A stretch of DNA of 64,000 nt from Lineus longissimus (lineage: Eukaryota > Nemertea > Pilidiophora > Heteronemertea > Lineidae), in the NCBI RefSeq assembly GCF_910592395.1, contig NC_088316.1, forward strand, positions 2,666,001 through 2,730,000, in the 5' to 3' direction. A program made the position numbers and the translations under genes. The notes beneath the pieces were generated by a model. It made no database searches and was not told where the DNA came from. It saw nothing but the letters and a program-made list of their open reading frames with translations. Below are positions 52,301 to 61,600 of this stretch, one piece after another. How positions within the stretch are numbered: the first letter of the stretch is position 1; the number at the start of each line of letters is the position of its first letter.

Positions 52301-53790
52301 GAAGCGCGACACACTACTTCCATGACTACACACATGTACCTCAGCGCAATATGAGCTGAAAGTGATATATTGCCTAACTATTTAATCGCGTAGCCTCAAC
52401 TCGAAGACCATATTTTGCTGAATCAATGATTTTTCAAGTGCACCCACGGACTCATTATACGAAACGAGTAACATACTTGTGTATGCTACGGCATGCGCCG
52501 CACTTCAACCACGCTGGCGTAAACACATATCGTGAGTGATTGGTGCACTGACTAATTGAGCAAAACAATTCAAAACGAAAGTGACGGGAACCGACATTGT
52601 TATGACACGCGCATATCGCAGTTTTCAATTTATTGAATTGCGACTAAGAGAGTGTAGCCGTCAGGACTGTAGGGAACTTAGTGGAGATATTGAAACACTA
52701 GGCCCAAGCCACATGACAAATATACACAATTGCCAATGCTCATGCCGGAAACACTATTGGACATCTGAAGCACCAAAATCTTCTACGAAAGGAGACTATT
52801 CAGGGTTTTCTCAAGGTAGGGTGGTACCCTTGATATTCAACAAGTTTTGCCAGTGTGCCACACAGGGTAGTGTGGCCAACAATTTTAAAGGGCAGGGTGG
52901 CCCTGATAGAAACCCTTTACAAAACTCTAAAGCATGTTACTGTGAGGGTGTGGGTGGCTCTTCCAAGGTGCAGTGGTAGGCTGCCAAAGAAGGGTAGGCC
53001 GCCCTGACACTGACAGATGCCTTTGTGGAGAACATTGCTTATTAAACGAATTTAAGTAAAACAGGCATCCATTTGAAAATATCATGAGATCCAGCCATTG
53101 CACAATGAGGGCATTGTGAACCGATAATTGTACAATTTATTTTCCCTTCTGGCATTGAAAGAATTCTTCTCGCTCTCACAGTCATGTGACACGGATCTCC
53201 GGATTATCAGCCGTTATTCACTTAACAAGTACACACGCGTCGGCAACTTAAACAATTGTCATGCAATGCCAATGTATCTAGGCGGCAGACAACAGTTAAC
53301 ATGACTTTTATAGTTATACCATTCTCAAAATTTATGATATATTCATGCAGGATTAAGGATGTCTGATGATCACTTTCATGTGTTATGTCAGTATCGACCA
53401 GCATCGTTTACTGTCTTAGACTTGAAAACTATACATACGAGGGTCAAAAATTGCAGTGTGACACCTATAGCCCTCTCTTTGGAAATTACTTGCATGTTCG
53501 TCTCGAGTGGGGTTTTGTAGGGTACTGTCAAAACATCAGATACAATAACATGCACAAGGAATTGACTAGAAAAAAGAAACCCACCAGATAATGAAAATTA
53601 ACATCAATTCAAACTCGGACTCACCCTGAGATCTATCTGGTCTGTCTGTCGTTGCTGCACTCATTGTAATATCGATCATTTCATCATCAGTGCTACTGTT
53701 CAAGTCTGAAACGACCCCATTGGCGCCAACAGCTTTGTACGTTGTCTTAGAGTGAGCCATGGGATCCAAATGTAAACCTTCCTTTTCCAT
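28345..53790 (-). CDS. CLCN3: ClC-3/4/5-type chloride/proton exchanger
   Basis: Eighteen coding exons in transcript order: 53790-53625, 50717-50619, 48984-48886, 43576-43355, 41463-41309, 40857-40696, 40135-39929, 39291-39028, 38380-38291, 37861-37737, 37356-37135, 36561-36440, 35774-35660, 34554-34400, 33904-33797, 32804-32680, 32329-32235, 28435-28345. All phases agree, giving 873 aa. Motifs: YDDFHTIDW near the N-terminus; GSGIPE; the gating glutamate in GKEGPLVH; the proton glutamate in [31 protein letters not shown]; two C-terminal CBS domains (about 34554-33797 and 32329-28345). With both glutamates present it should exchange 2Cl- for H+, and this family acidifies or chloride-loads endosomes. 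The dileucine-poor, Asp-rich N-terminus (LDDDDDDP) is cytosolic. A Met in exon 3 (48967-48965) could start a shorter form. Introns carry SINEs, MITEs and five minisatellites, two of which contain splice sites. Confidence 0.95.
28570..28970 (+). mobile_element. tRNA-derived SINE, copy 1
   Basis: An A-box-like gcctagtggttgacactgg is followed by the B-box ggttcgatccc, then a shared body (gatgaaccggcgtggctttc) and a gctgaagaagaagg tail. Other copies are at 41495-41895 and about 56905-57275. It lies between the two alternative terminal exons of CLCN3. Confidence 0.75.
29295..29358 (-). CDS. CLCN3: Alternative terminal coding exon of CLCN3
   Basis: An acceptor (tttgcag) leads into a phase-compatible exon that encodes [20 protein letters not shown] and a TAA, followed one base later by a good donor (AAG/gtgagt). 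The last exon at 28435-28345 encodes [20 protein letters not shown] and then eight more residues. The two are clearly duplicates and both join phase 2 of exon 32329-32235. Inclusion gives an 864-aa protein with a shorter C-terminus ending LHS. Because the stop is at the exon edge, nonsense-mediated decay is not expected. Vertebrate ClC-3 is known to have C-terminal splice variants (ClC-3A/ClC-3B). Confidence 0.85.
29912..30275. mobile_element. Tandemly reiterated palindromic MITE, GACTAGTAAATGC family
   Basis: About four units of about 95 bp are laid head to tail. Each has tagtaaatgcttttact, then tcatgtacatttacactagc, then gtagtaaaagcatttactag, and adjacent palindromes share tagtctttataaaaga. 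It sits in a CLCN3 intron. Confidence 0.75.
31818..32190. repeat. Long palindrome of about 370 bp
   Basis: The arms are nearly exact complements for about 150 bases on each side of about 31999 (for example gaaatgaacaaccagtctgt versus acagactggttgttcatttc), with a looser outer zone. It starts about 45 bases into the intron after the 32235 donor. A diverged relative is at 44448-44669. Confidence 0.75.
32464..32560. mobile_element. Truncated pogo/Tigger-like MITE with internal triplication
   Basis: It begins acaatggaacctctgttagc and contains cctctctattaaggacaa three to four times in tandem. The right half of the element is missing. Confidence 0.6.
33041..33200. mobile_element. MITE with GGTGTAA/TTACACC ends, copy 2
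   Basis: Bounded by ggtgtaac and gttacacc-like ends, about 160 bp, and closely matching 22512-22687. The stretch just upstream (32908-33040), with (ttta)n then ccccataactgagg, looks like a LINE 3' remnant. Confidence 0.7.
34612..35150. repeat. 49-bp minisatellite in a CLCN3 intron
   Basis: About 11 units of 49 bp, each with ctcaactcgacctgactgac and ending gactgccttgtgccgtta, differing by single substitutions. It ends 58 bases upstream (in transcript sense) of the acceptor of exon 34554-34400. Confidence 0.9.
36108..36325. repeat. 44-bp minisatellite in a CLCN3 intron
   Basis: Five units of 44 bp (tccccatccaccaccttgtt...gaaatcgtactgaaatc). Translations of it on the minus strand are repeat artefacts. 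Confidence 0.9.
36831..37145 (-). repeat. 21-bp array carrying 12-15 copies of a CLCN3 splice donor
   Basis: Exactly 15 units of 21 bp. On the minus strand a unit reads gaacagctcgcggtgtaagta. The first unit in transcript order contains the true end of exon 37356-37135 (EQLA codons, then GT/gtaagt). Nine units keep gtaagt, three have gtatgt, and three (37020-37082) have gaaagt and so lose the GT. The unit length is a multiple of three and each unit includes TAA just after the donor. Confidence 0.9.
37562..37730. mobile_element. pogo/Tigger-like MITE abutting a CLCN3 splice donor
   Basis: The family signature is present (acacctctctattaagg, ttggtcccaaattggttgtt, atagagaggttctaatgta). On the minus strand the element begins about seven to nine bases into the intron after the donor at 37737 (gtaaggtgtacattagaacc). 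Its far end is truncated. Confidence 0.7.
38148..38284. repeat. 21-bp minisatellite at the donor side of a CLCN3 exon
   Basis: About 6.5 units of ggcgccaaatgtgccagtatt. The array starts about seven bases inside the intron following exon 38380-38291. Confidence 0.85.
38371..38689 (-). repeat. 32-bp array carrying ten copies of a CLCN3 splice acceptor
   Basis: Ten units (one of 31 bp). On the minus strand each reads cttctgccttacatttgcag then ggtgtt(t/c)atg. The last in transcript order supplies the real acceptor and the first ten bases of exon 38380-38291 (GVYG). Every unit keeps the polypyrimidine tract and the AG. Confidence 0.92.
39386..39710. mobile_element. TTAA-flanked MITE, copy 1
   Basis: Runs from ttaaagtgatactatgatgt to gacacgagttaccctttaa and matches 62903-63239 almost base for base. 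The imperfect inverted ends (ttaaagtgata / ttaaagggtaa) and flanking TTAA suggest a piggyBac-like target preference. Confidence 0.7.
40319..40500. mobile_element. pogo/Tigger-like MITE
   Basis: A full-length palindromic copy from acagtggaacctcagttagc to gagagattctactgtac, in the CLCN3 intron between exons 40857-40696 and 40135-39929. Confidence 0.75.
41495..41895 (+). mobile_element. tRNA-derived SINE, copy 2
   Basis: A-box tggcctagtggt, B-box gggtcgatccc, a body with gatgaaccggcgtggctttc, and a (gaa)n tail. This is the best preserved of the three copies. It starts about 30 bases upstream (transcript sense) of the acceptor of exon 41463-41309. Confidence 0.8.
42855..43320 (+). mobile_element. 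LINE 3' fragment (C-terminus of the reverse-transcriptase ORF)
   Basis: An open frame of about 130 residues ends at 43262 with the conserved LINE C-terminal signature: [20 protein letters not shown], then [38 protein letters not shown] and [10 protein letters not shown]. It is followed by a short hairpin (tcgaggaaattgtttcctcg) and a gcgctatataaat tail. It is 5'-truncated, lies in a CLCN3 intron in antisense, and ends about 35 bases before the exon at 43355. Confidence 0.85.
43865..44235. mobile_element. MITE with ATAGCATTCCGCGA termini, copy 2
   Basis: Inverted termini atagcattccgcg / cgcggaatgctat. Its interior nearly matches 9444-9813, so both inserted fairly recently. Confidence 0.75.
44448..44669. 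repeat. Palindrome of about 220 bp, relative of 31818-32190
   Basis: The arms match across about 100 bases each (gcttgtcgcatctgaacttg versus caagttcagatgcgacaagc). They share the acaggttga..acagac..gttgttcattt motif with the 31818 palindrome. Confidence 0.7.
46474..46887. mobile_element. MITE-like element with inverted ends of about 50 bp
   Basis: The left end, gggacccagggggg...gggtcactccc...ggggtatgcacgt, is matched inverted by acatggatgtgcataccc...gagtgacccctgggttcagg. No coding capacity. Confidence 0.6.
48371..48537. mobile_element. pogo/Tigger-like MITE
   Basis: A full copy from tacagtagaacctctctatt to aacggaggttccactgta in a CLCN3 intron. Confidence 0.75.
49197..49432. repeat. Tandem duplication of about 117 bp
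   Basis: Two copies share gctggccaattttgatgtcaa-type sequence, aggcaaatcaaggaagatta and cactatccacagatgtc. Confidence 0.7.
51087..51306. mobile_element. Small MITE with 25-bp inverted repeats
   Basis: The ends aaatgagatgattggtcatg and catgaccaatcatctcattt are exact complements and extend further inward (cctgc / gcagg). It is about 220 bp, in the CLCN3 intron before exon 2. Confidence 0.8.
52044..52165. mobile_element. Diverged member of the GACTAGCAAATGC MITE family
   Basis: It contains aaagactagcaaatgctttt and acatgtacatgaaattct, with a decayed right arm (tagtagtctttcactc). Confidence 0.5.
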
Positions 53791-55335
53791 ACCAGTTACA
53801 TGATATGGCCTTCAATAGCTGGTGAAATATTTTTGGGCACCTCTTTCCTGGTAGCAGTCATACAAGAAGCTCGAGTTCAAATAGTTCTGGCAATATTTCT
53901 GGAAAGAGAATTGTAGCATTCTGTCACAAAAAGGTATGAAAGTGATAAATAAATTTTAACACACAACTTGGAAAAAAGATTACAATTACATTCTGAAATT
54001 GTTTCCATTTCATGTTATTTTAGCTCTCCAAAGTCAACTTAGGAGAGTTAAAACAGTTCTCCTGCAATTTTAGGTGTTCGATGATGATTGATAGCTAGAA
54101 TAGTTGACATAAAAACATGTTGTACCAGAGCCAAAAGAAACAAGTCGAAAGAACATGCAATATGCGGAAACGGCCAACATAGTCTTTTGTTTGCTGCGGT
54201 TTTGTTGTACCGGTACCCCTCAAGGCTTCTTCCAACTGGTACACCATCATCACCAGTACTGTACGAAGTTAACTTCCTCTGCATGAACTATGATCGATCA
54301 ATCACCATGGACTGACTTCATCTTTATACTCCGAGTTCTGGCAGGCTGCAAAGTACTAGCTTGGCAGCTGATCTTAGCATTTAATGGTCCCAGTTTTTGG
54401 AAGGTTGGCCTCCTTTTGTCGGCTTTTTCTTCTCAGCAGCAGGGATTGACCACGGTGTTGGTACAGTATGGTGGTCATGGGCAGGCCTACGAGTACGACT
54501 GCAGGTGGGTGTCAGTGTTGAGTGTAATTGTAACTGCATAGGCTGCATCATCATAGTTAAGTTATTGCACCTGACAGTACTGGATCACGATAGACAACAC
54601 TGAAGGGAGATTCAGTTGACTGAGAATAAATGCAGAAGCCCACAGGTGATCAAGCAACCAGAAAGCATAACAGGCAAACACACACTTCATGACTTGACTT
54701 ACTTTACACAACAAGTCACAGACAGGCAGCACTTTAGCTTTTTTACACATGCAATTATTTTACTGCTCAGCGCTTACCTGAGCACGGCAAAGGGCATTCA
54801 CCTTCCTAGTTATAAGGAACTTAGTTCGTCTTTAGTTTGAATGGAAAAAAGAGTGGTATAGTGTCTCACAAATAGGAAATACTGAACGATTTTCCTAACA
54901 TTTTACTGCAAAAACATACTACACTGATTATCTCCATGTTGTATCTATATGGCAGGGACCGGTAATTAACCCGAGTATGAGCAAGTGTCAACAGTCGCTT
55001 CAAAAACATTTTCTTTGCGTTAAAAAAGAGATAACACTCAAATATGCTACTTATTAGGTATGTGCATTGAAAGTTTTGATGGTTTTGGATCAAGCAGAGT
55101 TTGAAATAAGGATTTCATAATTATGACATAAGCAATATTTCATCGAAAATGAATGGTCCCTATTACTCATTCTCGCGTGACTTTTTTATTTGGCTTCTAA
55201 CTTGACCAATGATATTTTTGCTAGGAGTCTTCAATATGAATGAGATGTATCAGAAAAAATATTTGATTTTGCTCTTCTTTGAAAAAATAAAGGAATAATT
55301 TAGTTTCAAGAAGAGCCGAAAGGTGGCTAGAGACG
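53791..55335. promoter_or_regulatory. Divergent promoter interval between CLCN3 and HPF1
   Basis: The first coding exon of CLCN3 (minus) and of HPF1 (plus) face each other across 1,545 bases. I see no TATA box near either start and no coding exon or named repeat, only a weak palindrome near 54020-54060 (ctcctaagttgac region). Regulatory function is inferred from gene orientation alone. Confidence 0.4.
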
Positions 55336-58300
55336 ATGGCGGATTGTGACAAAAAACCAAAGTGCAAATTTGGTGAAAAATGCTATAGAAAGAATGCAGA
55401 TCACCAAAATAATTATTATCATCCTAAAAGAAAGAACGAGGTATTAGAAAATGTCCATTTTGATACCTACAACCTCTTACTTTGCAGCAAAATCGCCTTT
55501 GAATTGACCAATTTTTGCCTTTTTTAGAATGCGCCCTCTATTAATGAAAATACGAACTTGTATACTTCGCATCATTTGCCAGAAGTGATATTCATTTTTT
55601 TGCTGCTAATTATCTTGTTATGGATTAGATTATGCTGAAACTTCATAAAAGTAAGAAATTAGCTGCTGCTCTCTGGGTTCTTGTGTGTCTTGCGAGAGCT
55701 GGGGCTAGCAAAATAGTGGCCGAAACTTGTATCAAGCGAGGTCTGCCTGCCGTCTTTGACTTTGACCGTGAAGATTCAAGATCTATTGTAAATAATGGTT
55801 TGTTTTCCTGACCCTGGGCAGTACAGGCATATCTGACAAATGGCCTATACATATTTTATTTTTAGGATGAAGACAATGATCAGCCAAAGAAGAAAACAAA
55901 GATTGAACACTTTTTTAAAGGTGCAGGGCCAGGAGAGACAGATGACAAAAAGGAAGAAAATAAGGACGTTGATGAGCTGAAAGATAAAGTGCATGATGAA
56001 AAAGAAGATGAAGGTGCAACTGAAGACAGCAGCAGCTCAGGATATGTGCGACCAGAGGCAGGAAATACATCTGGATATGTAAGGGCGGAAGAGGAAGGTA
56101 AGGTTGGGAAGAACTGCAACAATTAGTGTCATAATATTTGCCAGCAACATTGCCTCAAGTGTTTTATAATGTAGTTTGAGTGGAAGCAGTCACGGAAGAC
56201 AATGTCACAATCGGGTTCCAGTTCAAAATGATATCTGATGAAAGGCACAACCACGACGAAAATTGCTAACAGTAAAATATTTCTTTCAGAAATTGACTTG
56301 GCTGATCAATCAGGACAAAGTGGAGTTGAAGACAATGAAGATGATGTGGAGGAAGCTGGGATGGATGCGCCCGTATCCCCTGAAGATATGAAAGAAAATA
56401 TCAAACAGAAGTACCTGATGGAGATGCCAGATGATTTCTACGAGTTCTGGGAGTTTTGTAAGAGTTTGGAGGCCAAGAAACCTTCAGGTACATTACAAAC
56501 AAAAAGAAACATTTCCGTTGAGTTTGTCCATGTGAGACAGACTTCAAAAAAGCAATATCGGTGTGAATCTTATCTCGTACGTGGACAGTTTTGCTATCTG
56601 TGTTAATCTTATCTCGTTATCTGTGTTAATTTTATCTCTAGTTTCTCCCATGATGTTGCAAATGACAGAGGAGTGTACTTCAAGTTGATAGTTGATAATT
56701 TCAGATGCTCTGAAGAAGACCCTTGGTCTACAGCTGGTTGGTCCATTTGACATCCTTGCTGAAAAGTGTAAGAAGAAAAACCGAAAAGGCAAGACTCCTT
56801 GCTTCCAGCGGCATTGGAGATACTATTATGATCCACCAGAGTTCACCACAGTCATAAGAGGTGACGACACAACACTGTTCCACTTCGGTTACTTCAGGTA
56901 TGATGTCTCACACTGTGGGCTAACATGCAAAAGGGCCGGGTTCGATCCCGAGGAGAACCCAGGATTTGTTTTTTGGATGAACCGGCGTGGATTTAAGGAA
57001 CTATATTCCTTGCTCTTCGGTCCTTCAAATGATACTTAAAATCGATGGCACTCCTTGTATCTGGTGCCTATGCGAGGGCAAGTACAAGACCTCACCAAGT
57101 GAGAAACATGAGTAGCTTGCATGGACTCTACCTCTGGCCAAAGCCAGAGTCACTAGGCCAAAAAACCTAATTGGCACCTAAACCGCAGTGGCACATTAAA
57201 CCGCTTATCCCATGCAGGAGGAATACTCCCAGGAGAAAAACTCCTCCAAGTGCAGAGCGAATGCTGAAGGAGATAAAGTCTAGTGCCTTACTTATTTCTG
57301 CTTTTCTTTCAGAGATGATCCAAATGAGATGCCCGCCTTTGTCGCTTCAAATGCTGCCAATGAAAATTGCACGATCACCCCCAGAGGCGAGAACATATTT
57401 GCTGCAATCAAGTGAGTACAGTGGAACCTCTCTATTAAGGACAGCCTCGGGACTGACAAGTGCTGTCCCTAATAGAGAGGTGTCCTGATTAGAGAGGTCA
57501 AATTGAATGGAAACAACCATTTTGGTACCAAAACTAGTCTCATTGATAGAGAGGTTGGCCTTGATAGGGAGGTGTCCTCTAACGGAGGTTCCACTGTTAT
57601 TTGATCTGCTGAATACGTGTATTTTCTCCGGACTGGAACCATGTAATCACTGGCAGCTAGTGGGCAGTATTCAATGAAAGATTTTGCCAAATTATCACTT
57701 GCAATTTATGCTCAGAAGAGTTGGTCCTTCTGAAATCTGAGCATGAATCAATGAGGAACCGGCGCGATTTATCCGCCGCGTGGCGCTGCAATAGATCATA
57801 CCAAAACTCTCCATTTCCAATGCATTATCATGTTATTTCTGAGCCCGAAAATGATCGCTCATTTTCGACCGATTACGGCGACGTTTGCATCTTCCTGTTT
57901 TAAATCTATTGAGCTATCAGTTTCTTAAAATAATTTTGCGGAAAATATGCGCGATGCCAGTTATTGGGCACGTTTTCTGTTGTTGAAATCCTGTGCAAAA
58001 ATGTACGCAATGGTTTCCCGTGATTGACCTCATGCGACGTCAACAGACCAGAAAATGACGTCATGGCATCAGAAGGTACGAACGCCGGTTCCTCATTACG
58101 TATGAATTTGGGTGCTGATAAAGTTTTATCTTCCATGCAGCTGGTTTGTTGACGAGGAGTTGAAAAAGACGAAATACAAAGAACTCTCCACACTCCAGAC
58201 AGCTCTCAGAGACTGGGCAAAGTCAAAGGATATCAGCCTGGAGCTTAAAACCAAGCAAATGACTAAGAGGCAGAAGAAGGTTGTGTGTAAGACATTCCAT

Positions 58301-59244
58301 GGTGCTGGCCTGGTGGTGCCAGTTGACGAGGCCACTGAAATTGGTTACAGACCAGTGCCAGAATCTGTCGGTAAGTTTAGGGGAATGGCTCCAGGAAAAA
58401 TGATGTACTCATCCAATGGCGTTCAGAATCGGAGCATCATCATTATAGCATTCCTTGGAACCTCCATTAGCAGACACCCCTCTTTACAGATCACCCTCTC
58501 TATCAAGGCCAGTGATTTTGGTCCCAAATGGTCTTTTGTATACACTAATTGAACCTCTGTAATCAGAACACTTCACTATTAAGGACAGCATTTGTCAGTC
58601 CCGAGGGTGTCCTTATAGGGAGGTTCTACTGTACAGTAGAACCTCTCTATTGAGGTTCTACTGTACAGTAGAACCTCTCTATTAAGGACACCCTTCGAAC
58701 TGATAAGTGCTGTCCTCAATAGAGAGGTGCCCTGATTAGAAAGGTCGAATTGAATGGAAACACCCAATTTGGGACAAAAACTTGAGTCCTTAATAGAGAG
58801 GATGTCCTTAATAGAGAGGTGTCCGCTAAGGGAGGTTCTACTGTATTTGAAACGTCTACGGTGAGTTTACAAACTTGAATGTAAATTAAAAACAACTCTT
58901 CAAATTATATTTTGTAAGCTTAGAATATTCTGTTCCTTCCAGCTGACCTGAAGAAGATGTTCAAACGCATCGAAAAGAGTGAAACCGACGAAGAACGGGA
59001 CAAGAACATCGATCCACTTCAGGAGCTCATAACGTTGATCCAGTTTGCGAACGATGAATGCGACTATGGAGAAGGAATCGAACTTAGCCTCGATCTTTTC
59101 TCGTACGGTGGCGACACCTTTCATCCATTTATCATGACACTGCTACCGATGGGCTATAAGTTGTTGCGACGGCATGCGTATGCGAAGATCATTCAGGCCC
59201 ATTTGGCTGACAGGAGACGGACTAGTGACTTGAGTGAATTCTGA
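55336..59244 (+). CDS. HPF1: Histone PARylation factor 1, with N-terminal PBZ zinc finger
   Basis: Exons: 55336-55440, 55866-56097, 56290-56487, 56705-56897, 57313-57411, 58141-58370, 58943-59244. Phases agree and give 452 aa. HPF1 binds PARP1/2 and supplies a catalytic Glu to direct ADP-ribosylation to serine. Exon 1 encodes a PBZ finger: C-x5-C-x6-H-x5-H in [20 protein letters not shown] then HP. Exon 2 is acidic and lysine-rich and begins with [10 protein letters not shown], a PIP-box-like motif. Exons 3-7 are the HPF1 fold: [64 protein letters not shown] (the Arg equivalent to human R239) and [19 protein letters not shown] (the acidic pair equivalent to human D283/E284). Human HPF1 (346 aa) lacks the PBZ, and the extra length here is the finger plus the acidic linker. 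Confidence 0.95.
56905..57275 (+). mobile_element. tRNA-derived SINE filling HPF1 intron 4, copy 3
   Basis: B-box gggttcgatcccgaggagaa, body gatgaaccggcgtggattt and tail agtgcagagcgaatgctgaa match the copies at 28570 and 41495. The intron is 415 bp (56898-57312) and the SINE makes up almost all of it. The A-box end is degraded or was lost at the splice donor. Confidence 0.75.
57419..57596. mobile_element. pogo/Tigger-like MITE abutting an HPF1 splice donor
   Basis: It starts cagtggaacctctctattaa, directly after gtgagta of the donor at 57412, and ends ggaggttccactg. The TA in the donor (57417-57418) would be the target site. The right TA is changed to TTA. Confidence 0.75.
58447..58846. mobile_element. 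Two adjacent pogo/Tigger-like MITEs with a mini-palindrome between
   Basis: A decayed copy (58447-58634) is followed by a 32-base palindrome (cagtagaacctctctattga and complement), then a fuller copy (about 58664-58846). All lie in HPF1 intron 6. Confidence 0.7.
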
Positions 59245-60576
59245 ACAGTTTGAGCGATCAGTGTCATATCATGTTTTATATGTTCATTTCAGTTAAAGAG
59301 CATGAGGAAACCAGCCCTGTAAAATATTTAGTCGCCCTCCAACTTCAAGCACCCCGCTGATACTACACACAGTGATGATTGGCATATTTACCTTATCTAC
59401 ATAATGGCCAGCGTAACCAGTGATACTCGGGCCAGGTTCATCATCATATGATCATGACTAATTACTGTGATGAGGCAAAATTAGAAGTAATTTGGTCGAC
59501 TTCAAGGCAACCAGGATGTGATAGCAAGGTCGGTTATGTAACAACATATGTTGACCTCAGCTTTTGGTCCGGCAACTCAGCAGGAGGTTACCTGGCTCAG
59601 ATAAGCTGAGAGCTAAAGTCAATAAACTATTCCTCAGAAACTCACCCCTCATCAAATATCCATCCCCCCCCCCCCCCCCGGCATCTAAGGCATTTTCCAT
59701 TAGTTGGTGGGGGATGGTTAGGAGATAATTTTTACAGGGCTGGTTTCCTCATGGGGAGGACTTGTGTGTCTTTGTTTCTGCTAGAAATCTGATAAGGCCA
59801 TTGTCTATCCAAATTGAACATGTTAATGGCATTAAATGACCATGCACATGATATCAAAAACTTGATGATATCTAGCTTAAGTTGTCTTAGATCAGGGAGT
59901 ATATTGAGATACATGTAGTCACCATGGTGTTCATTAAAATTTCTTTCAAAATGAGGTTGAGTCAGTTTCATGATCATGTCTGAAGAAGATTTAACAGGAA
60001 TTTTCGTGTTTATTGTCCGTATGCTTAAGGCAATGAAGATCGGAAAGCTTCATCAGGTTGGCACAAACCACTAGAAACCATGATAAGTGTACATAGGTAA
60101 TTTTGTATCCTGATGATTTGTAATGAAAATGTCAAGAAGTTTGTTCAAAAAAAAAATGTTGGCACATTATTCAGTTGTTTTATTTATTGGCTGAATCAGC
60201 AGTTTATCATCAGTCATAATGTGCTTCACTCTTGCTAAAGAAATCTGCTATGGTGAAAAACCGGTCGTGCCTATCATATCGTTCTGTCAAAGTGCTGAAT
60301 TGTCAAGATAATCTTCAAAACAGTTTGCTACTTCGGCAAGGATGAATTATGTGTCACTTTAATTTGCTGCACAAGTCAAATGACAACGGTGGGCATGCTG
60401 GCTCAGACAAGCCTTGTAAACAAAACTTTAAGATCTTCCTTACAGCCATCTTGTTTGTCCCCGACTTCATCAATAATCTCTGCTCTTGCCTGTAATCTGC
60501 AACCTTCATGACTCGGATATGGGCAGGACAGTTTTGCTGCTAACAACCACTTAGTGTGCCTGGTGTTGATTTTTAG
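59245..60576. other. HPF1 3' UTR and intergenic DNA
   Basis: A plus-strand AATAAA at 59621-59626 is a candidate HPF1 poly(A) signal, about 380 bases after the stop. A poly-C run is near 59667-59681. No gene is seen in the rest. Confidence 0.45.
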
Positions 60577-61600
60577 CTCACCTCTCAGAGAGGTGAGGTT
60601 TTGCTTTGGCGTGGCATCCGTCGTCGTCGCCCGTTGGCAGGGCACGTTTCGTAACTACTGAAGCTATTGACTTGAAACTTGGTACACATGTTTCCCCATG
60701 TAATGACACCTGGGTGACCAAATTTCAGTGCGGTCTGATTCCTGATTTGGCCACCAGGGGGCCAAAACTGAAAACATAAAAAGTGTGATATTTCTCTTAT
60801 TAATGATCCGTTAAAGATTTTATGGTAGGTACTCCTAGCAAGGATACATCACATATCATACAGGTTTTTGATTTGACCTACTTGACCTACAGAGGTCAAA
60901 TGGCGTAAATTGGCAATGACTATTGATCCCAAATTTGGTACACATGTACCCCTTAGTCAGGTGATCTCAGGGACCGAAGTTCGGTCCAATATGAATCACC
61001 ACTTGGCCACCAGCGGGCAAAATCCAAAAACCTTAAAAATGTGATTATTCCTTAACTTCTTGCCCGATTGCCACCAATTTGATATCATGGGTACATCTAA
61101 CCACCATACAGTATTTGGCACAGAGGTTTTTAATTTGACCTACTTTTCAAGGTCACAGAGGTCAAACGGCGTAAATTGGCCGTCAGGCCGTAACTATGGC
61201 ACGTTTCTTAACCGCAATGACTATTGATAACAAATTAAGTACATACCCCTTGGTCAGGTGATCTCAGGTACCGAAGTTTGGTGCGATGTGATTTGCCGTT
61301 TGGCCTCCAGGGAGGGATCCAAAATTCTTCAATGCTATTATTCCTTAATTACTTGCCCGATTGGCACCAATTTTATATCATAGGTACATCTAATTCTAAC
61401 AACCATTCAATGTGTCACCCGGGTCTTTTTTGATTTGACCCACTTTTCAAGGTCACAGAGGTCAAATGTACTGTAAATTGGCCATTTTGGGGAAATTTGT
61501 AATCGCTTGGACCTACATCAAACCTAACACTACATGACACAATACCATGCTCTTCATCCATCTTTCCTCCACATGAGGTGAGCACAATGGCCCTGGCCAT
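60577..61600. repeat. Dispersed repeat of about 1 kb with three internal imperfect units
   Basis: It starts tagctcacctctcagagagg and ends cacatgaggtgagcacaatg, so the ends are weakly inverted. Inside, three imperfect units of about 290 bp share tgacctactt..caaggtcacagaggtcaaa, ggcgtaaattggc and ggtcaggtgatctcagg. No coding frame is present. The family identity is unknown to me. Confidence 0.55.

Noticed and set aside
52581-52979. A 132-residue plus-strand frame upstream of HPF1
   Set aside because: The second half is a short degenerate repeat (agggtagtgtggcc type); no domain and no conserved motif.
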